From: Planctobacterium marinum
GTDB taxonomy: Bacteria; Pseudomonadota; Gammaproteobacteria; Enterobacterales; Alteromonadaceae
DNA length: 64,000 nt
Direction: 5' to 3'
NCBI RefSeq assembly: GCF_020687805.1
Contig: NZ_JAJEWQ010000001.1
Location: 653,232-717,231 of the forward strand
The translations under genes and the position numbers were made by a program. The notes under the pieces were generated by a model. It was not told where the DNA came from and did not search any database. It was given only the letters and a program-made list of their open reading frames with translations. This document shows positions 51,967 to 61,891 of the stretch, one piece after another. Each line of letters begins with the position of its first letter. The first letter of the stretch is position 1.

Positions 51967-54540
51967 AAGACTTTTGGTTACTTTTTCGTACACATCTTTA
52001 CTTAATCCTGACGTATCAGCGATACGCGTTAATTGCAGACGCATATTTTCAGCCTGAGGACCTGTGAGCTTTTTCCACTTCAATAGTGGTGTAATTATGC
52101 GCGATGCAACCTGGGGATTAACACTGTTAAGTCGAATAATGTTATCGGCGACATATTGATAACCGGAACCATCCTCTTTGTGAAACTGCGGAACATTGTA
52201 AAAAGCAAATGTACCAACAACTGAACGCACTCTGTTAGGATTATCAAACGTAAAGCGCTGATGGCTGGTGAGCAAATCCAAAGTGGGCAAGATATCGTCT
52301 CTGTCGGTGCCGGCATGTAGCGCAAACCACTTATCAAGTACCAGTACGTCGTCATGCCACTTTTGTTCAAAGTCTAACATCAAACTTTCAAAACAACCCA
52401 GGGTCCCTGGGGTTCTCAGCGCATGTAACGCGCCCAGCGAATCGGTCATGTTATTCGCTAAAGAAAATTGCTGTTGTGCCAAATCAGTCTGGCCACTGGC
52501 CAATGTGTGGTATTGCAACAATAAGTTCTTCAACCGGCGCTTTTCTGCATCGCTGGTCTCATACTGATACGGCTTATTTTCAAACCCTTCAATATAGTCG
52601 ACAGCGAATGTGTTGAGTGCATCGGCCAAACTTTTTCGAACCGCTTCTCTGGCGCTATACAGCGTTAAAACATCCACTTTTTCACGTTGTTCACTCAGGT
52701 ATTCAAAGCCAGGTAAAGACAACAGCTCGCTCAGCAGACCAAGGTCGGAAATACCGGCAGATATCAATTGTTGAGCAATGGCGGCTATGTCACCTGCAAC
52801 ATCCCCCCCGGTATCAGCTCGCTTCCAGATTAAATCAGAGTATACCGACTGCGCAGCATCCCAACGCGCAAAGCTGTCTTTGGCATACAACATGATTTCC
52901 AGCGACTCGCTGTTATCGATTGCCTGCTGCACCTTTACTGGCGCAGAAAAGTCGGTAAACAACGCGATATTTTGTTCCGCATTTACATTTTCAATGACCA
53001 GATCATCAGCGTCATTTAATAAACTGAAAACCCCGCTTTTTACCTCGTCGGTACGCTTATCGAACAATTCCCAGGCCACCGGAATATGTAAGTTTTGTTT
53101 TTCTTTTTGACCTGCTGTTGGCGGGTGAGTTTGCTTTAGACTTATCGTCAGGGTGTTATTCGCCGGATCGTAGTGTTTAGACACTGATACTACCGGCGTA
53201 CCTGACTGGCTATACCAACGTCTGAATTGCGATAAATCAACACCGCTGGCATCCTGCATAGCCTGCACAAAGTCATCACAGGTTACGGCCTGGCCGTCGT
53301 GACGTTCAAAATAACAATCCATCCCTTTCCTGAATCCATCCTGCCCCAGCAGAGTGTGGATCATGCGAATCACTTCAGCACCTTTGTCGTAGACCGTCAC
53401 CGTATAGAAATTGTTCATTTCAATCACTTCGTCGGGGCGGATAGGATGTGACATTGGCCCGGCATCCTCAGCAAACTGATGCTCCCGCATGACCCGCACC
53501 TGTTTGATACGGTTGCTGATATGGGAAGACATATCCGAACTAAACTGTTGATCGCGGAACACCGTCAGGCCTTCTTTCAGGCTTAACTGGAACCAGTCCC
53601 GGCAGGTAACCCGATTTCCGGTCCAGTTGTGAAAGTACTCATGGGCAATAATAGATTCAATGTTGAAATAATCTTCGTCGGTGGCAGATTCCGCATTCGC
53701 CAGAACAAATTTGCTGTTGAAAACATTCAGCCCTTTGTTTTCCATTGCCCCCATATTAAAGAAATCAACAGCAACCACCATGTACACGTCCAGGTCGTAT
53801 TCCAGACCAAAGGTTTGTTCATCCCATTGCATTGATTTTTTCAGGGAGTCCAGTGCGTGCTGACCTCTGCTGCCATTGCCTTTATCTACGTACAACTCAA
53901 GTGCAACATCACGTCCTGAGATAGTGGTATATTGGTCGGTAACCTGGTCAAAATTACCTGCCACCAAAGCAAACAAATAACAGGGCTTTTTAAAGGGATC
54001 ATGCCATGTCGCCCAGTGACGCCCGTTTGCCAGCTCTCCTTGCCCGGTTTTATTGCCATTGCACAATAGATAGGGATACTTTTCCTGGTCGGCAATGACT
54101 TTCACCGTGTAGGTTGTCAACACATCTGGCCGGTCAGGAAAGTAGGTTATCTTTCTGAAGCCCTCGGCTTCACATTGTGTACAAAAAGTACTGGCCGCAT
54201 AGTACAGGCCTTCTAACGACTTGTTTTCAGACGGCAGACACTCTGTAACAATTTCAACGTCTGCGTTCTCGAAGGGAAATACCACCTGCAGGCCATTTTC
54301 AACAACCCGGAATGCCTCGTAAACCTGACCGTTTACTTTGAAAGACAATAGCGCCAACCCTTCACCATCAAGCATTAACTTGTTTTGGCTGAGGTTGGTT
54401 TTCTTAATTTTTAATCGACTGGTAACCCGGGTTCGCTGTGGATCTAAATCAAACACCAAATCCACTGACTTAATTTCAAAGCCATAGGGTTTATAGTCAG
54501 CCAGCCGTTTGGCGGCTGGCGTTACTGCAGAATTATCCAT
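51955..54540 (-). CDS. pepN: Aminopeptidase N (M1 metalloprotease)
   Basis: A cytosolic zinc aminopeptidase that finishes peptide degradation. At 861 aa it is near the 870-aa E. coli enzyme. Substrate-binding GAMEN is at 264-268, zinc site HEYFH at 300-304 with Glu323 as third ligand (LSLKEGL). The N-terminal beta domain and the long C-terminal helical bowl are full length. The start follows nhaC by 12 nt, so pepN is probably transcribed with it. Confidence 0.97.
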   Translation of the reverse strand: MDNSAVTPAAKRLADYKPYGFEIKSVDLVFDLDPQRTRVTSRLKIKKTNLSQNKLMLDGEGLALLSFKVNGQVYEAFRVVENGLQVVFPFENADVEIVTECLPSENKSLEGLYYAASTFCTQCEAEGFRKITYFPDRPDVLTTYTVKVIADQEKYPYLLCNGNKTGQGELANGRHWATWHDPFKKPCYLFALVAGNFDQVTDQYTTISGRDVALELYVDKGNGSRGQHALDSLKKSMQWDEQTFGLEYDLDVYMVVAVDFFNMGAMENKGLNVFNSKFVLANAESATDEDYFNIESIIAHEYFHNWTGNRVTCRDWFQLSLKEGLTVFRDQQFSSDMSSHISNRIKQVRVMREHQFAEDAGPMSHPIRPDEVIEMNNFYTVTVYDKGAEVIRMIHTLLGQDGFRKGMDCYFERHDGQAVTCDDFVQAMQDASGVDLSQFRRWYSQSGTPVVSVSKHYDPANNTLTISLKQTHPPTAGQKEKQNLHIPVAWELFDKRTDEVKSGVFSLLNDADDLVIENVNAEQNIALFTDFSAPVKVQQAIDNSESLEIMLYAKDSFARWDAAQSVYSDLIWKRADTGGDVAGDIAAIAQQLISAGISDLGLLSELLSLPGFEYLSEQREKVDVLTLYSAREAVRKSLADALNTFAVDYIEGFENKPYQYETSDAEKRRLKNLLLQYHTLASGQTDLAQQQFSLANNMTDSLGALHALRTPGTLGCFESLMLDFEQKWHDDVLVLDKWFALHAGTDRDDILPTLDLLTSHQRFTFDNPNRVRSVVGTFAFYNVPQFHKEDGSGYQYVADNIIRLNSVNPQVASRIITPLLKWKKLTGPQAENMRLQLTRIADTSGLSKDVYEKVTKSLGSD

Positions 54541-54552
54541 CTATTGCCTGTT

Positions 54553-56052
54553 TTAGTTATTGGGACCGCAAGTCCCATTTGGGGAATCACTCGTAGTAAC
54601 TTGTATATGTTCAGGCGGCTCTAATCTCAATATCTTAATGCCGAGATAAGCATAAATAATTGCCAATACCGGATTAATCAGATTAAAGAAGGCAAAAACC
54701 GCATACTCAAAGGGATGTACCAACAATACGCTGTGCATGTAAGCACCACAAGTATTCCAGGGGATTAGCGGTGACGTTATGGTGCCTCCATCTTCAAGGC
54801 TACGAGACAAATTAAGCTGGTGTAAACCGCGCTTTTTAAACTCTTCTTTGTACATGCGTCCCGGCATGACTATGGAAATGTACTGATCAGCGGTAATCAG
54901 GTTAGTACCAAAACAGGTTAAAATAGTTCTCGTCACCATATCTCCTGCGGATTTTGCCCCTTTCAAAATAGCGCTAACAGCGCGTTTTAACAGGCCTACT
55001 TTTTCCAATACCGCACCAAAACACATGGCACACATGATTAACCAGATGGTATTGAGCATACTGGACATGCCACCACCGGAAAGTAAATCATTGAGATTAG
55101 CGTCGGTGGTAGTAAACGACACGCCATCAAACAACGCAATCCAAACCACTTTAATCGCCATCGGAATGGAGTAATCGCCATCCGCTAACCGGGCTATGGC
55201 TTCTGGCTGAAATAAAATCGCCCAAAGGCCACCGAGCAACGCCCCGAAACCCACAGAAGGAAATGCCGGTACCTTTTTAATGGCCATTGCCAACAACACA
55301 AACAAGGGAATAAGCATATGAAACTCAATATTGAATTCCTGCTGTAGCAAAGATTGCATTTGAGCAATATTTTCTGAGTCGACGTTATTGGAGGCATTAA
55401 AGCCCAGGAAGGTGAATAAGATTAATGCGATTACAATGCTCGGTACCGTAGTCCACAGCATGTATCGAATATGAGAAAACAAATCCGTACCAGCGACAGC
55501 CGGTGCCAGGTTGGTGGTTTCTGAGAGAGGCGAAACCTTGTCACCGAAATACGCACCAGACACAATGGCACCTGCAGTAATCGCTTCGGACATTCCCATC
55601 CCGTTGGCGATACCAATTAAAGCGACACCCACAGTTGCAGCAGTAGTCCAACTACTGCCAATGCTCATGGCAACAACAGCACATATAACCACAGAGGCGG
55701 TATAAAACACCGTAGGATTAAGTAGCTCAAGGCCGTAGTAAATTAGCGTGGGTACCGTCCCGGACAATAACCAGGTGCCAATCAGGGAGCCAACAGCTAA
55801 CAAAATCAGTATGGCCCCTAACGAGATTGAAATCCCCTTGATCAACCCCTCTTCTATTTCTTTCCAGGTAAAGCCGTTCTTCAATCCAACAATGGCCGTT
55901 ACTGCCATTCCTAACAGTAATGCAATCTGATTGGGTCCGCTGGAAGAGTCACTCCCGAATACCACCACTGACGTGCCCAACAGGGAAATAAGCACGACAA
56001 TAGGGATAATGGAATCCAGTAGTGAAGGTTCTTTATATTGTGATTCTGACAT
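54553..56052 (-). CDS. nhaC: Na+/H+ antiporter, NhaC family
   Basis: A 499-aa inner-membrane protein with about 11-12 spans that expels Na+ in exchange for protons. Family segments include IGSSWTTAATVGVALIGIANGMG, SGAYFGDKVSPLSETTNLAPAV and the later SLEDGGTITSPLIPWNTCGAYM. It lies between a sodium-coupled symporter (29 nt upstream) and pepN. Possible substrates other than Na+ (some relatives exchange malate/lactate) cannot be excluded. Confidence 0.92.
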   Translation of the reverse strand: MSESQYKEPSLLDSIIPIVVLISLLGTSVVVFGSDSSSGPNQIALLLGMAVTAIVGLKNGFTWKEIEEGLIKGISISLGAILILLAVGSLIGTWLLSGTVPTLIYYGLELLNPTVFYTASVVICAVVAMSIGSSWTTAATVGVALIGIANGMGMSEAITAGAIVSGAYFGDKVSPLSETTNLAPAVAGTDLFSHIRYMLWTTVPSIVIALILFTFLGFNASNNVDSENIAQMQSLLQQEFNIEFHMLIPLFVLLAMAIKKVPAFPSVGFGALLGGLWAILFQPEAIARLADGDYSIPMAIKVVWIALFDGVSFTTTDANLNDLLSGGGMSSMLNTIWLIMCAMCFGAVLEKVGLLKRAVSAILKGAKSAGDMVTRTILTCFGTNLITADQYISIVMPGRMYKEEFKKRGLHQLNLSRSLEDGGTITSPLIPWNTCGAYMHSVLLVHPFEYAVFAFFNLINPVLAIIYAYLGIKILRLEPPEHIQVTTSDSPNGTCGPNN

Positions 56053-56081
56053 CTTTTATTCTCTTCGATACAACGGGTAAT

Positions 56082-57416
56082 TTAAAAGAAAGAGCGGACA
56101 AACATAACGACAATAATGACCGGACATACAAACTTAATGTACCAGGGCCATACCCGCCAGAAAAATGAGTGCTCGGCAGCTTCATTGCCATTTTTAAGTT
56201 CTTGCAGAATTTCGTTTCTTTTCCAAACCCAACCGGCGTAAATAGACAATACAAGCCCTAACAAGGGTTGACTATATTCTGTTGTCAGTGAAACCACCAG
56301 GCCAAATAGCCAATCAAAATTAAATACTAACGTGGCGCTGATCAATAAAATCGCTCCGGCGATAAGCCATACCGCTTTCGTACGGGCTACATTTTTACTT
56401 TCGACGACATAGGCAACCGGCACTTCCAGCATTGAAATAGACGAGGTTAATGCTGCGATAATCATAAGCGCAAAAAAAGCAAAGCCAACAAGGCTACCGA
56501 TATCACCCATAGTATTGAACAGTTCAGGCAGAACCGCGAATATCAGATTAGACCCTTCGATTAGCACACCGCTTTCATTGAAAATGGTGACGCCATTATG
56601 CATCGCAACATACATAGCCGGGATAATAAGCAGACCGGCCAAAATGGCAACGCCAATGTCCACCAGAGCCACTGACACCCCTAACGATGGCAGATTCTCT
56701 TTTTTACTGACGTACGAACCATACACCAACATGGTCCCTACCCCCAGCGACATAGAGAAAAACGCCTGCCCCATCGCACTAATGAGCAGGTCGGGATTAC
56801 CTATTTTGCTGAAATCCGGCAGCAAATAAGCCCGCATTCCTTCCGATGCACCGTCCTGCATCGCAACATACAAAATCAGAATGCCGACAATAACAAACAG
56901 GGTTGGCATCAAACGCACTGACCATTTTTCTATGCCATCGCTGACACCACCAACCACGATTGATGCAGTTAACGAAATGAATATAGCGCAGAATATCAGG
57001 TTACGTGACTGGGACTGACTGGTGAGCCAGTCTGACAATGAATCTTGCCCCAGGAAAGACATCAGCGCTTCAATACAATGGGAAATCATCCAACCCGCGA
57101 CAATAGCGTAGAAGGACAAAATGAGAGAGACGGTTATAAAGCCCCATACCCCCGTTGCCCGCCCTATTTTGTGGCCGGTTACCTGCCCGAGCGCATCCAC
57201 CATGTTTGCACGTGTGGCACGGCCGATGATTAGTTCAGCCATCAATACCGGATAGGCCAGTACAAACGCTAAAATGATATATACCAAAACAAATGCAGCA
57301 CCACCATTGCTGGCGACTTGTGTAGGGAAGCCCCAAATGTTTCCCAGGCCCACAGCTGAGCCGGCAGCGGCAAGAATAAAACCTATTCTCGTTGAAAACT
57401 CGCCTCTGTTATTCAT
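56082..57416 (-). CDS. Sodium-dependent transporter, neurotransmitter:sodium symporter (SNF) family
   Basis: A 444-aa LeuT-type symporter. The first span carries the signature GLGNIWGFPTQVASNGGAAF, with the unwound region for Na+ and substrate. SISMLEVPVAYVVE is in span 8. About 11 spans end in the FVCPVIIVVMFVRSFF tail. Bacterial members take up amino acids; the neighbouring pepN supports this but does not choose one. AAGGAAT lies before the ATG. Confidence 0.92.
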   Translation of the reverse strand: MNNRGEFSTRIGFILAAAGSAVGLGNIWGFPTQVASNGGAAFVLVYIILAFVLAYPVLMAELIIGRATRANMVDALGQVTGHKIGRATGVWGFITVSLILSFYAIVAGWMISHCIEALMSFLGQDSLSDWLTSQSQSRNLIFCAIFISLTASIVVGGVSDGIEKWSVRLMPTLFVIVGILILYVAMQDGASEGMRAYLLPDFSKIGNPDLLISAMGQAFFSMSLGVGTMLVYGSYVSKKENLPSLGVSVALVDIGVAILAGLLIIPAMYVAMHNGVTIFNESGVLIEGSNLIFAVLPELFNTMGDIGSLVGFAFFALMIIAALTSSISMLEVPVAYVVESKNVARTKAVWLIAGAILLISATLVFNFDWLFGLVVSLTTEYSQPLLGLVLSIYAGWVWKRNEILQELKNGNEAAEHSFFWRVWPWYIKFVCPVIIVVMFVRSFF

Positions 57417-57495
57417 GTAAATTCCTTGTTGTTATGTTGTTATTTTTGTAATTAATCTGCAATCTTCACCGCGTACGGAATTTTTTGCAACCAAT

Positions 57496-57520
57496 AAAAA
57501 AGGGCCTGAAAGCCCTTTTT
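57496..57520 (-). terminator. Intrinsic terminator of the proQ-prc unit
   Basis: AAAAAGGGC and GCCCTTTTT (57497-57505, 57512-57520) around CTGAAA. On the minus strand it is followed by TTATTGG. It lies 18 nt after the prc stop. Confidence 0.85.
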
Positions 57521-57537
57521 AGTGAATTAAATCGAGA

Positions 57538-59574
57538 TCAACGGTTAATGGCATACTTGCCAGTATTTACCACATCGAGAGTAATATTTACCGCTTCATC
57601 CAGATATGGGTCTAACTCTTCTAAATCCTCTGGTACATCATCTAATGTCGTGATCTTTTCTTTGCCCATTCTCACCAGTCTTTCATTTACCCGTTGTAAT
57701 TGCTGCGCTTCCAGATCTTCTTTTTCCTTCTTGCGCTCTGATTCAACAATACTGATGTAGTCTTTATCTTTGCTCTCTTTATAACGCTCAATATCGTTAA
57801 AGATATACGCAAACTCAGGGTCAGTGGCTATGCGTTGTTGATATTTGCTATTCACCTGGGTGACAGCTGAGCTGGTTTCACCGAAAGTCGTGTAGTTCGC
57901 TCGTGATATGCTGTCCCATGGCAACGCATTATCTTCCTGGCTTTCTCCCCATTCTGCTGCCTCAATTGGCGATGGGAAAAGAATATCGGGCACTACACCC
58001 TTGTGCTGGGTACTGCCACCATTAATGCGGTAAAATTTCGCAATAGTAAATTGCACACTGCCTAGCGGATTGTCGTAAAAGTCATAGATACGTCCCAGTC
58101 CCCGATGCTGTTGCACCGTGCCTTTACCAAAGGTCTGTTCACCGACAATTAGAGCGCGTCCATAATCCTGCATTGCCGCTGCAAATATTTCGGATGCGGA
58201 TGCGCTGTACCTGTCCACCATAACCGTTAACGGGCCATCGTAGTATGTCACACCATCAGTATCACTGTTTACACTGATCTTACCGGTACTGTAACGCACC
58301 TGGACTACTGGGCCTTCATCAATAAATAATCCGGACACCAGCGTTGCTTCGGTTAATGAACCGCCGCCATTGCCGCGCAAATCAACAATAACGGCTTCTA
58401 CGTTATCTTTTTCCAGCGAGGCCAGCTCATTTCTCACATCCTGATGCAGGTTATTGTAAAAAGATGGAATGGTAATCACGCCGACTTTTTTGCCTTTGTG
58501 CACACCGACTTCAGGTACATACACTTTCGACTGAGCGGCGCGATCTTCCAGTTTAATCTTATCGCGTACAATGGCGACGACCTCAGGTGCAGCAACATCG
58601 CCGGTGGCTTTAACAACCTGTAGTCGAACTTCGGTACCTTTTGGCCCTTTGATCAGCTCTACCACCTCATCGAGACGCCAACCGATGACATCAATAAACT
58701 CTTCGCCTTCCTGAGCAACACCGACAATTTTATCTTCCGGTTTTATTTTTTTGGATAAATCCGCCGGTCCACCAGGCACAATACTGCGGATCACGGTAAA
58801 ATCGTCTTCCAGTTGCAACACGGCACCGATGCCTTCAAAAGACAGGTTCATTTCCATCTGAAAACGTTCGGCGTTGCGAGGCGAAAGATAGCTGGTATGC
58901 GCTTCGATACTGCGCGCAAACGCGTTCATCACCGTCTGGAACACATCTTCGCTCTTGGTTTGGTGTAATCGTTTTATGGCGCGGTTGTAGCGTTTTTCCA
59001 GTAAATCTTTAATTTCTTCCTGGTTTTTACCCGCCAGTTTCAGATTCAACGCATCGTATTTGATGCGCTGACGCCAAATTTCGTCTAATTCAGCATTATT
59101 TGCAGGCCACTGGGCATCTTCTCTGTCGTAGTAATATTTATCCCCTTCCTTTTCAAAGTCGAAAGGTTTCTCCAACAGTGTCAAAGCAAACTGAAATCGT
59201 TCCAGTCGCTTTTCCAGGTTTTGTTCATACATTTTATAGGCGACAGACATATCGCCTTTTGACAGGGCTTCATCAAAATCATCTTTGAATTTGCGCAGTT
59301 GCTCGATGTCAGATGCCAAAAACACCGATTTATTTGCATCAAGGGAACGCAAATAGCGATCAAAGATCATTTCAGATGTGCTGTCGTTGAGTTGTATTTC
59401 TTTGTAGTGAGCTCGTGTGAACAAATCAGATATCCGCTTTGCAGCTACCTTGTGTTGTCCTTCCGGGTTCAACTCTGGCAGTGCTTCGGGGGCATTGTCA
59501 GAAGCGAAAACACTCCCGGATACCATTGATGCCAGCAATGCTGACAGAACTGTTACACGAACTACTTTTCTCAT
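57538..59574 (-). CDS. prc: Carboxy-terminal (tail-specific) protease Prc
   Basis: A periplasmic protease that degrades proteins with hydrophobic C-terminal tails and trims PBP3 and peptidoglycan hydrolases. The 678 aa match E. coli (682). A signal peptide is at 1-24. The PDZ domain is at about 245-325 (FEGIGAVLQLEDDFTVIRSIVPGGPA). The catalytic Ser459 (YSASASE) and Lys484 (TFGKGTVQ) are spaced 25 apart, as in Prc. The C-terminal domain DUF3340 covers about 560-670. It starts 4 nt after proQ. Confidence 0.97.
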   Translation of the reverse strand: MRKVVRVTVLSALLASMVSGSVFASDNAPEALPELNPEGQHKVAAKRISDLFTRAHYKEIQLNDSTSEMIFDRYLRSLDANKSVFLASDIEQLRKFKDDFDEALSKGDMSVAYKMYEQNLEKRLERFQFALTLLEKPFDFEKEGDKYYYDREDAQWPANNAELDEIWRQRIKYDALNLKLAGKNQEEIKDLLEKRYNRAIKRLHQTKSEDVFQTVMNAFARSIEAHTSYLSPRNAERFQMEMNLSFEGIGAVLQLEDDFTVIRSIVPGGPADLSKKIKPEDKIVGVAQEGEEFIDVIGWRLDEVVELIKGPKGTEVRLQVVKATGDVAAPEVVAIVRDKIKLEDRAAQSKVYVPEVGVHKGKKVGVITIPSFYNNLHQDVRNELASLEKDNVEAVIVDLRGNGGGSLTEATLVSGLFIDEGPVVQVRYSTGKISVNSDTDGVTYYDGPLTVMVDRYSASASEIFAAAMQDYGRALIVGEQTFGKGTVQQHRGLGRIYDFYDNPLGSVQFTIAKFYRINGGSTQHKGVVPDILFPSPIEAAEWGESQEDNALPWDSISRANYTTFGETSSAVTQVNSKYQQRIATDPEFAYIFNDIERYKESKDKDYISIVESERKKEKEDLEAQQLQRVNERLVRMGKEKITTLDDVPEDLEELDPYLDEAVNITLDVVNTGKYAINR

Positions 59575-59578
59575 ACAA

Positions 59579-60235
59579 CTACCTTTTTTTGGCTATAAGT
59601 CGCAGGTTGTCTTGCTGTACTTTTATCTGCATTCCAGAATCAAGTATAACCTGAATGCCATCTTTGCCCACTTCAACTATCGTCGCAGGCATCGGAGACT
59701 TGCCGACTTTTACGGACACTTTGGTACCAGCGACTAAATCTGAATCCGTTAACTTTTCAGGTTTAGGTCTGTTAGCTGGCGCTTTGCGTTCTTTTAGCTT
59801 AGCGTTATCTGGTGCAGTCTTGCCATTAGCTTTTGACTTATTTTTGTAATTTTTCTTTTCACCGTCCTGTTGCCGCGCTTTCGCTTCAGATTTTTTCCGC
59901 TCAGCGACTTTTTGCTTACTCTCTTTGAGTTGCAACTGCGCATGATCTTCATGGTCTTTTTCAACTTTAGCGTCTGCACTGCCATCAAGGCTTACGCGAT
60001 CTGCACCTTCTTTGATGGAATACAAATAACGCCAGCTGTTGGTGTAGTGCCGCAAAGAACTGCGTAAAAGGGTCTTACTTACCCGTGGCTCATCTTTCAG
60101 TGCCTCGGCAAGATCTTGAAAAATACCGATCTTAAGCGGCTTTGCATCACCTTCACTGGTAAAGCACGCTGGAAATGTTTCGGTCAGGAATTGGATGACT
60201 TGTTTTGAGTCAGAAAATTTTTCGGAAGTATCCAT
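59579..60235 (-). CDS. proQ: RNA chaperone ProQ
   Basis: ProQ is a FinO-domain protein binding structured small RNAs and 3' ends; in E. coli it also affects ProP. The FinO/ProQ domain is at about 1-115 (VIQFLTETFPACFTSEGDAKPLKIGIFQDL), then a Lys/Arg-rich linker at about 118-168, and the C-terminal Tudor-like domain at about 170-218 (DLVAGTKVSVKVGKSPMPATIVEVGKDGIQVIL). The 218-aa length is near the 232 of E. coli. The msrC-proQ-prc order is conserved. Confidence 0.95.
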   Translation of the reverse strand: MDTSEKFSDSKQVIQFLTETFPACFTSEGDAKPLKIGIFQDLAEALKDEPRVSKTLLRSSLRHYTNSWRYLYSIKEGADRVSLDGSADAKVEKDHEDHAQLQLKESKQKVAERKKSEAKARQQDGEKKNYKNKSKANGKTAPDNAKLKERKAPANRPKPEKLTDSDLVAGTKVSVKVGKSPMPATIVEVGKDGIQVILDSGMQIKVQQDNLRLIAKKR

Positions 60236-60265
60236 TAATGGAAATAGTCTTGTGTTAATAATTGT

Positions 60266-60547
60266 TCAGATGTGCGCATCATCCCAAGTTGCCAGCAATT
60301 GGTCAACCCAATCACTTAAATCCTGGGCATCAATTGACAATAAATCGGCGTCTTCTCGCCAATTTTCCCATACGTGCTGCACCATATTCTCTAATTGTTC
60401 TACCGGGATGTCTTCATCGGCTTTGTCGTACAACAGGTGCAATATCGTATTCAACTGCTCAGCAGCTTCTTCTGCCTGCTCTTCATCAAAGACATCCATG
60501 TCTTCAGCCGTAGCTAAAACTACGTGAATATCAAAGAATTCCTTCAA
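60266..60547 (-). CDS. Small acidic protein of unknown function
   Basis: A 93-aa strongly acidic protein (motifs EDMDVFDEEQAEEAAEQLNTIL, YDKADEDIPVEQLENMVQHVWENW, SIDAQDLSDWVDQLL), all-helical by appearance. No domain recognised. It overlaps msrC by 4 nt and lies 30 nt before proQ, in a place where E. coli has no gene. The helical, acidic make-up would suit a binding partner, but that is only a guess. Confidence 0.7.
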   Translation of the reverse strand: MKEFFDIHVVLATAEDMDVFDEEQAEEAAEQLNTILHLLYDKADEDIPVEQLENMVQHVWENWREDADLLSIDAQDLSDWVDQLLATWDDAHI

Positions 60548-61008
60548 GCTAAAGCAGCCTCTACGATTTTAACTACTTTTTGCAATCCCACCAGATCCAT
60601 CTTATCGAAGCGGGCTTTTTCAGGGCTGTCTAAATCCAGCACACCGATTAACGCCCCATTGACCATTACCGGGATAACAATTTCAGAATTTGAAGCGTGA
60701 TCGCAGGCGATATGCCCCTCAAACTCATGAACATCCTCAACCACCTGTGGGAATTTAGTTTTGGCGGCGGCACCGCATACGCCACGACCAACCGGGATAC
60801 GCACACAAGCCGGTTTACCCATGAATGGTCCTAAAACCAATTCATCACCTTTCAGAAGATAAAAACCCGCCCAGTTAACGGACGGTAGTTTATTCCAGAC
60901 AAGAGAGGCAACGTTCGCGAGATTAGCGATCATATCAGATTCACCGGCCAAAATAGCTTCGGCTTCCTGCGCTAATTCATCGTATAACTGCTCTTTCGTT
61001 TTCGCCAT
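60544..61008 (-). CDS. msrC: Free methionine-(R)-sulfoxide reductase
   Basis: A GAF-domain enzyme that reduces free methionine-(R)-sulfoxide with thioredoxin. The 154-aa product has Cys68, Cys78 and Cys102 at exactly the 10- and 24-residue spacings of E. coli MsrC (KPACVRIPVGRGVCGAAA, HIACDHASNSEIVIPV). The start is ATG 61008, with AGGAAAG before it; the frame is open to 61023. It overlaps the small acidic gene by 4 nt. Confidence 0.94.
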   Translation of the reverse strand: MAKTKEQLYDELAQEAEAILAGESDMIANLANVASLVWNKLPSVNWAGFYLLKGDELVLGPFMGKPACVRIPVGRGVCGAAAKTKFPQVVEDVHEFEGHIACDHASNSEIVIPVMVNGALIGVLDLDSPEKARFDKMDLVGLQKVVKIVEAALA

Positions 61009-61153
61009 AATTCTTTCCTGCAATTTCGAGAGAATGCTAATTTAATTTGTTTTGCATTAATTTAAAACAGATTTCAAATTACATTCGTATGCGTAAAACA
61101 GAAAAAGGGGCTGTATTACGCATTTGTTTTTTCGGGAAAAGCGATATTGGGGA

Positions 61154-61183
61154 AATTAAGCAAAGATCAAGGTTTGCTTAATT
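61154..61183. repeat. Inverted repeat downstream of the SIMPL gene
   Basis: AATTAAGCAAA (61154-61164) and TTTGCTTAATT (61173-61183), 11 perfect pairs around an 8-nt loop. It lies between the SIMPL stop and the msrC start. There is no real T tract, so it may be a weak terminator or a regulatory dyad. Confidence 0.5.
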
Positions 61184-61204
61184 ATATAGATATATCAACT
61201 GGCA

Positions 61205-61873
61205 CTAATTAATAGCGAATTGCACTTCCACTATCGCGCTGATTCCAGTTTCGCCCGGCATAAAGCTATCCTTTGCAGCAACACGCATCATACCTGCGGA
61301 TTCATGCACTGGCAGGTTAGCAGATATCTCTGATACGCCAACAACTTCTCCCAAAGACACCCCTAACTTACCAGCCATTTGTTTAGCTTTATCCTGGGCA
61401 TCAGCGATGGCATTAAGCAACGCGGTTTCATAGTGTTGTTGTTCGTTATTGACCAGCATTTGAATGTTGTTAATTTCAACATTTGCGATGCGAAAAACAT
61501 GGTCAAAAATCAAACTTAATGCTTCAGTTTCTTTGATATTTACTTTAATGATGCGCGTTAATTCAAAGCCTTTTTGTTCCCTGTTTTGGTTTTCATATTC
61601 AATCCACGGGGAAACAAATATCTGCATACTTTGGATGTGCTGTTTTTCAACGCCCTGCTTGATTAACAGACTTTGCACCTGTTCCGTTTTTTGCGAAACA
61701 GAAGCAAAAAGCTTACTCACTAAGGGGCCTTTTTCACGCATAATCACGTCAAATTGCAGGCCATCAGGCGCGGTCAATACGGTGCCATGACCTGAGACTC
61801 TCAGGATATTTTGAGCAAAGCCAGTTGAAGAAAATATCAGACAAAAGCAAGCCAGAAACAGTGCAATTCTCAT
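61205..61873 (-). CDS. SIMPL (DUF541) domain periplasmic protein
   Basis: A 222-aa exported protein with signal peptide about 1-20 (ALFLACFCLIFSSTGFA). The mature protein begins ILRVSGHGTVLTAPDGLQFDVIM, followed by the KQGVEKQHIQSMQIFVSPWIEY pattern and a helix LLNAIADAQDKAKQMAGKLGVSLGEVVGVSE, all of the SIMPL/YggE family. E. coli YggE is linked to oxidative stress; the molecular function is unclear. A small lipoprotein gene lies 18 nt upstream on the same strand. Confidence 0.88.
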   Translation of the reverse strand: MRIALFLACFCLIFSSTGFAQNILRVSGHGTVLTAPDGLQFDVIMREKGPLVSKLFASVSQKTEQVQSLLIKQGVEKQHIQSMQIFVSPWIEYENQNREQKGFELTRIIKVNIKETEALSLIFDHVFRIANVEINNIQMLVNNEQQHYETALLNAIADAQDKAKQMAGKLGVSLGEVVGVSEISANLPVHESAGMMRVAAKDSFMPGETGISAIVEVQFAIN

Positions 61874-61891
61874 CGTAAAACTCCTTTGAGA

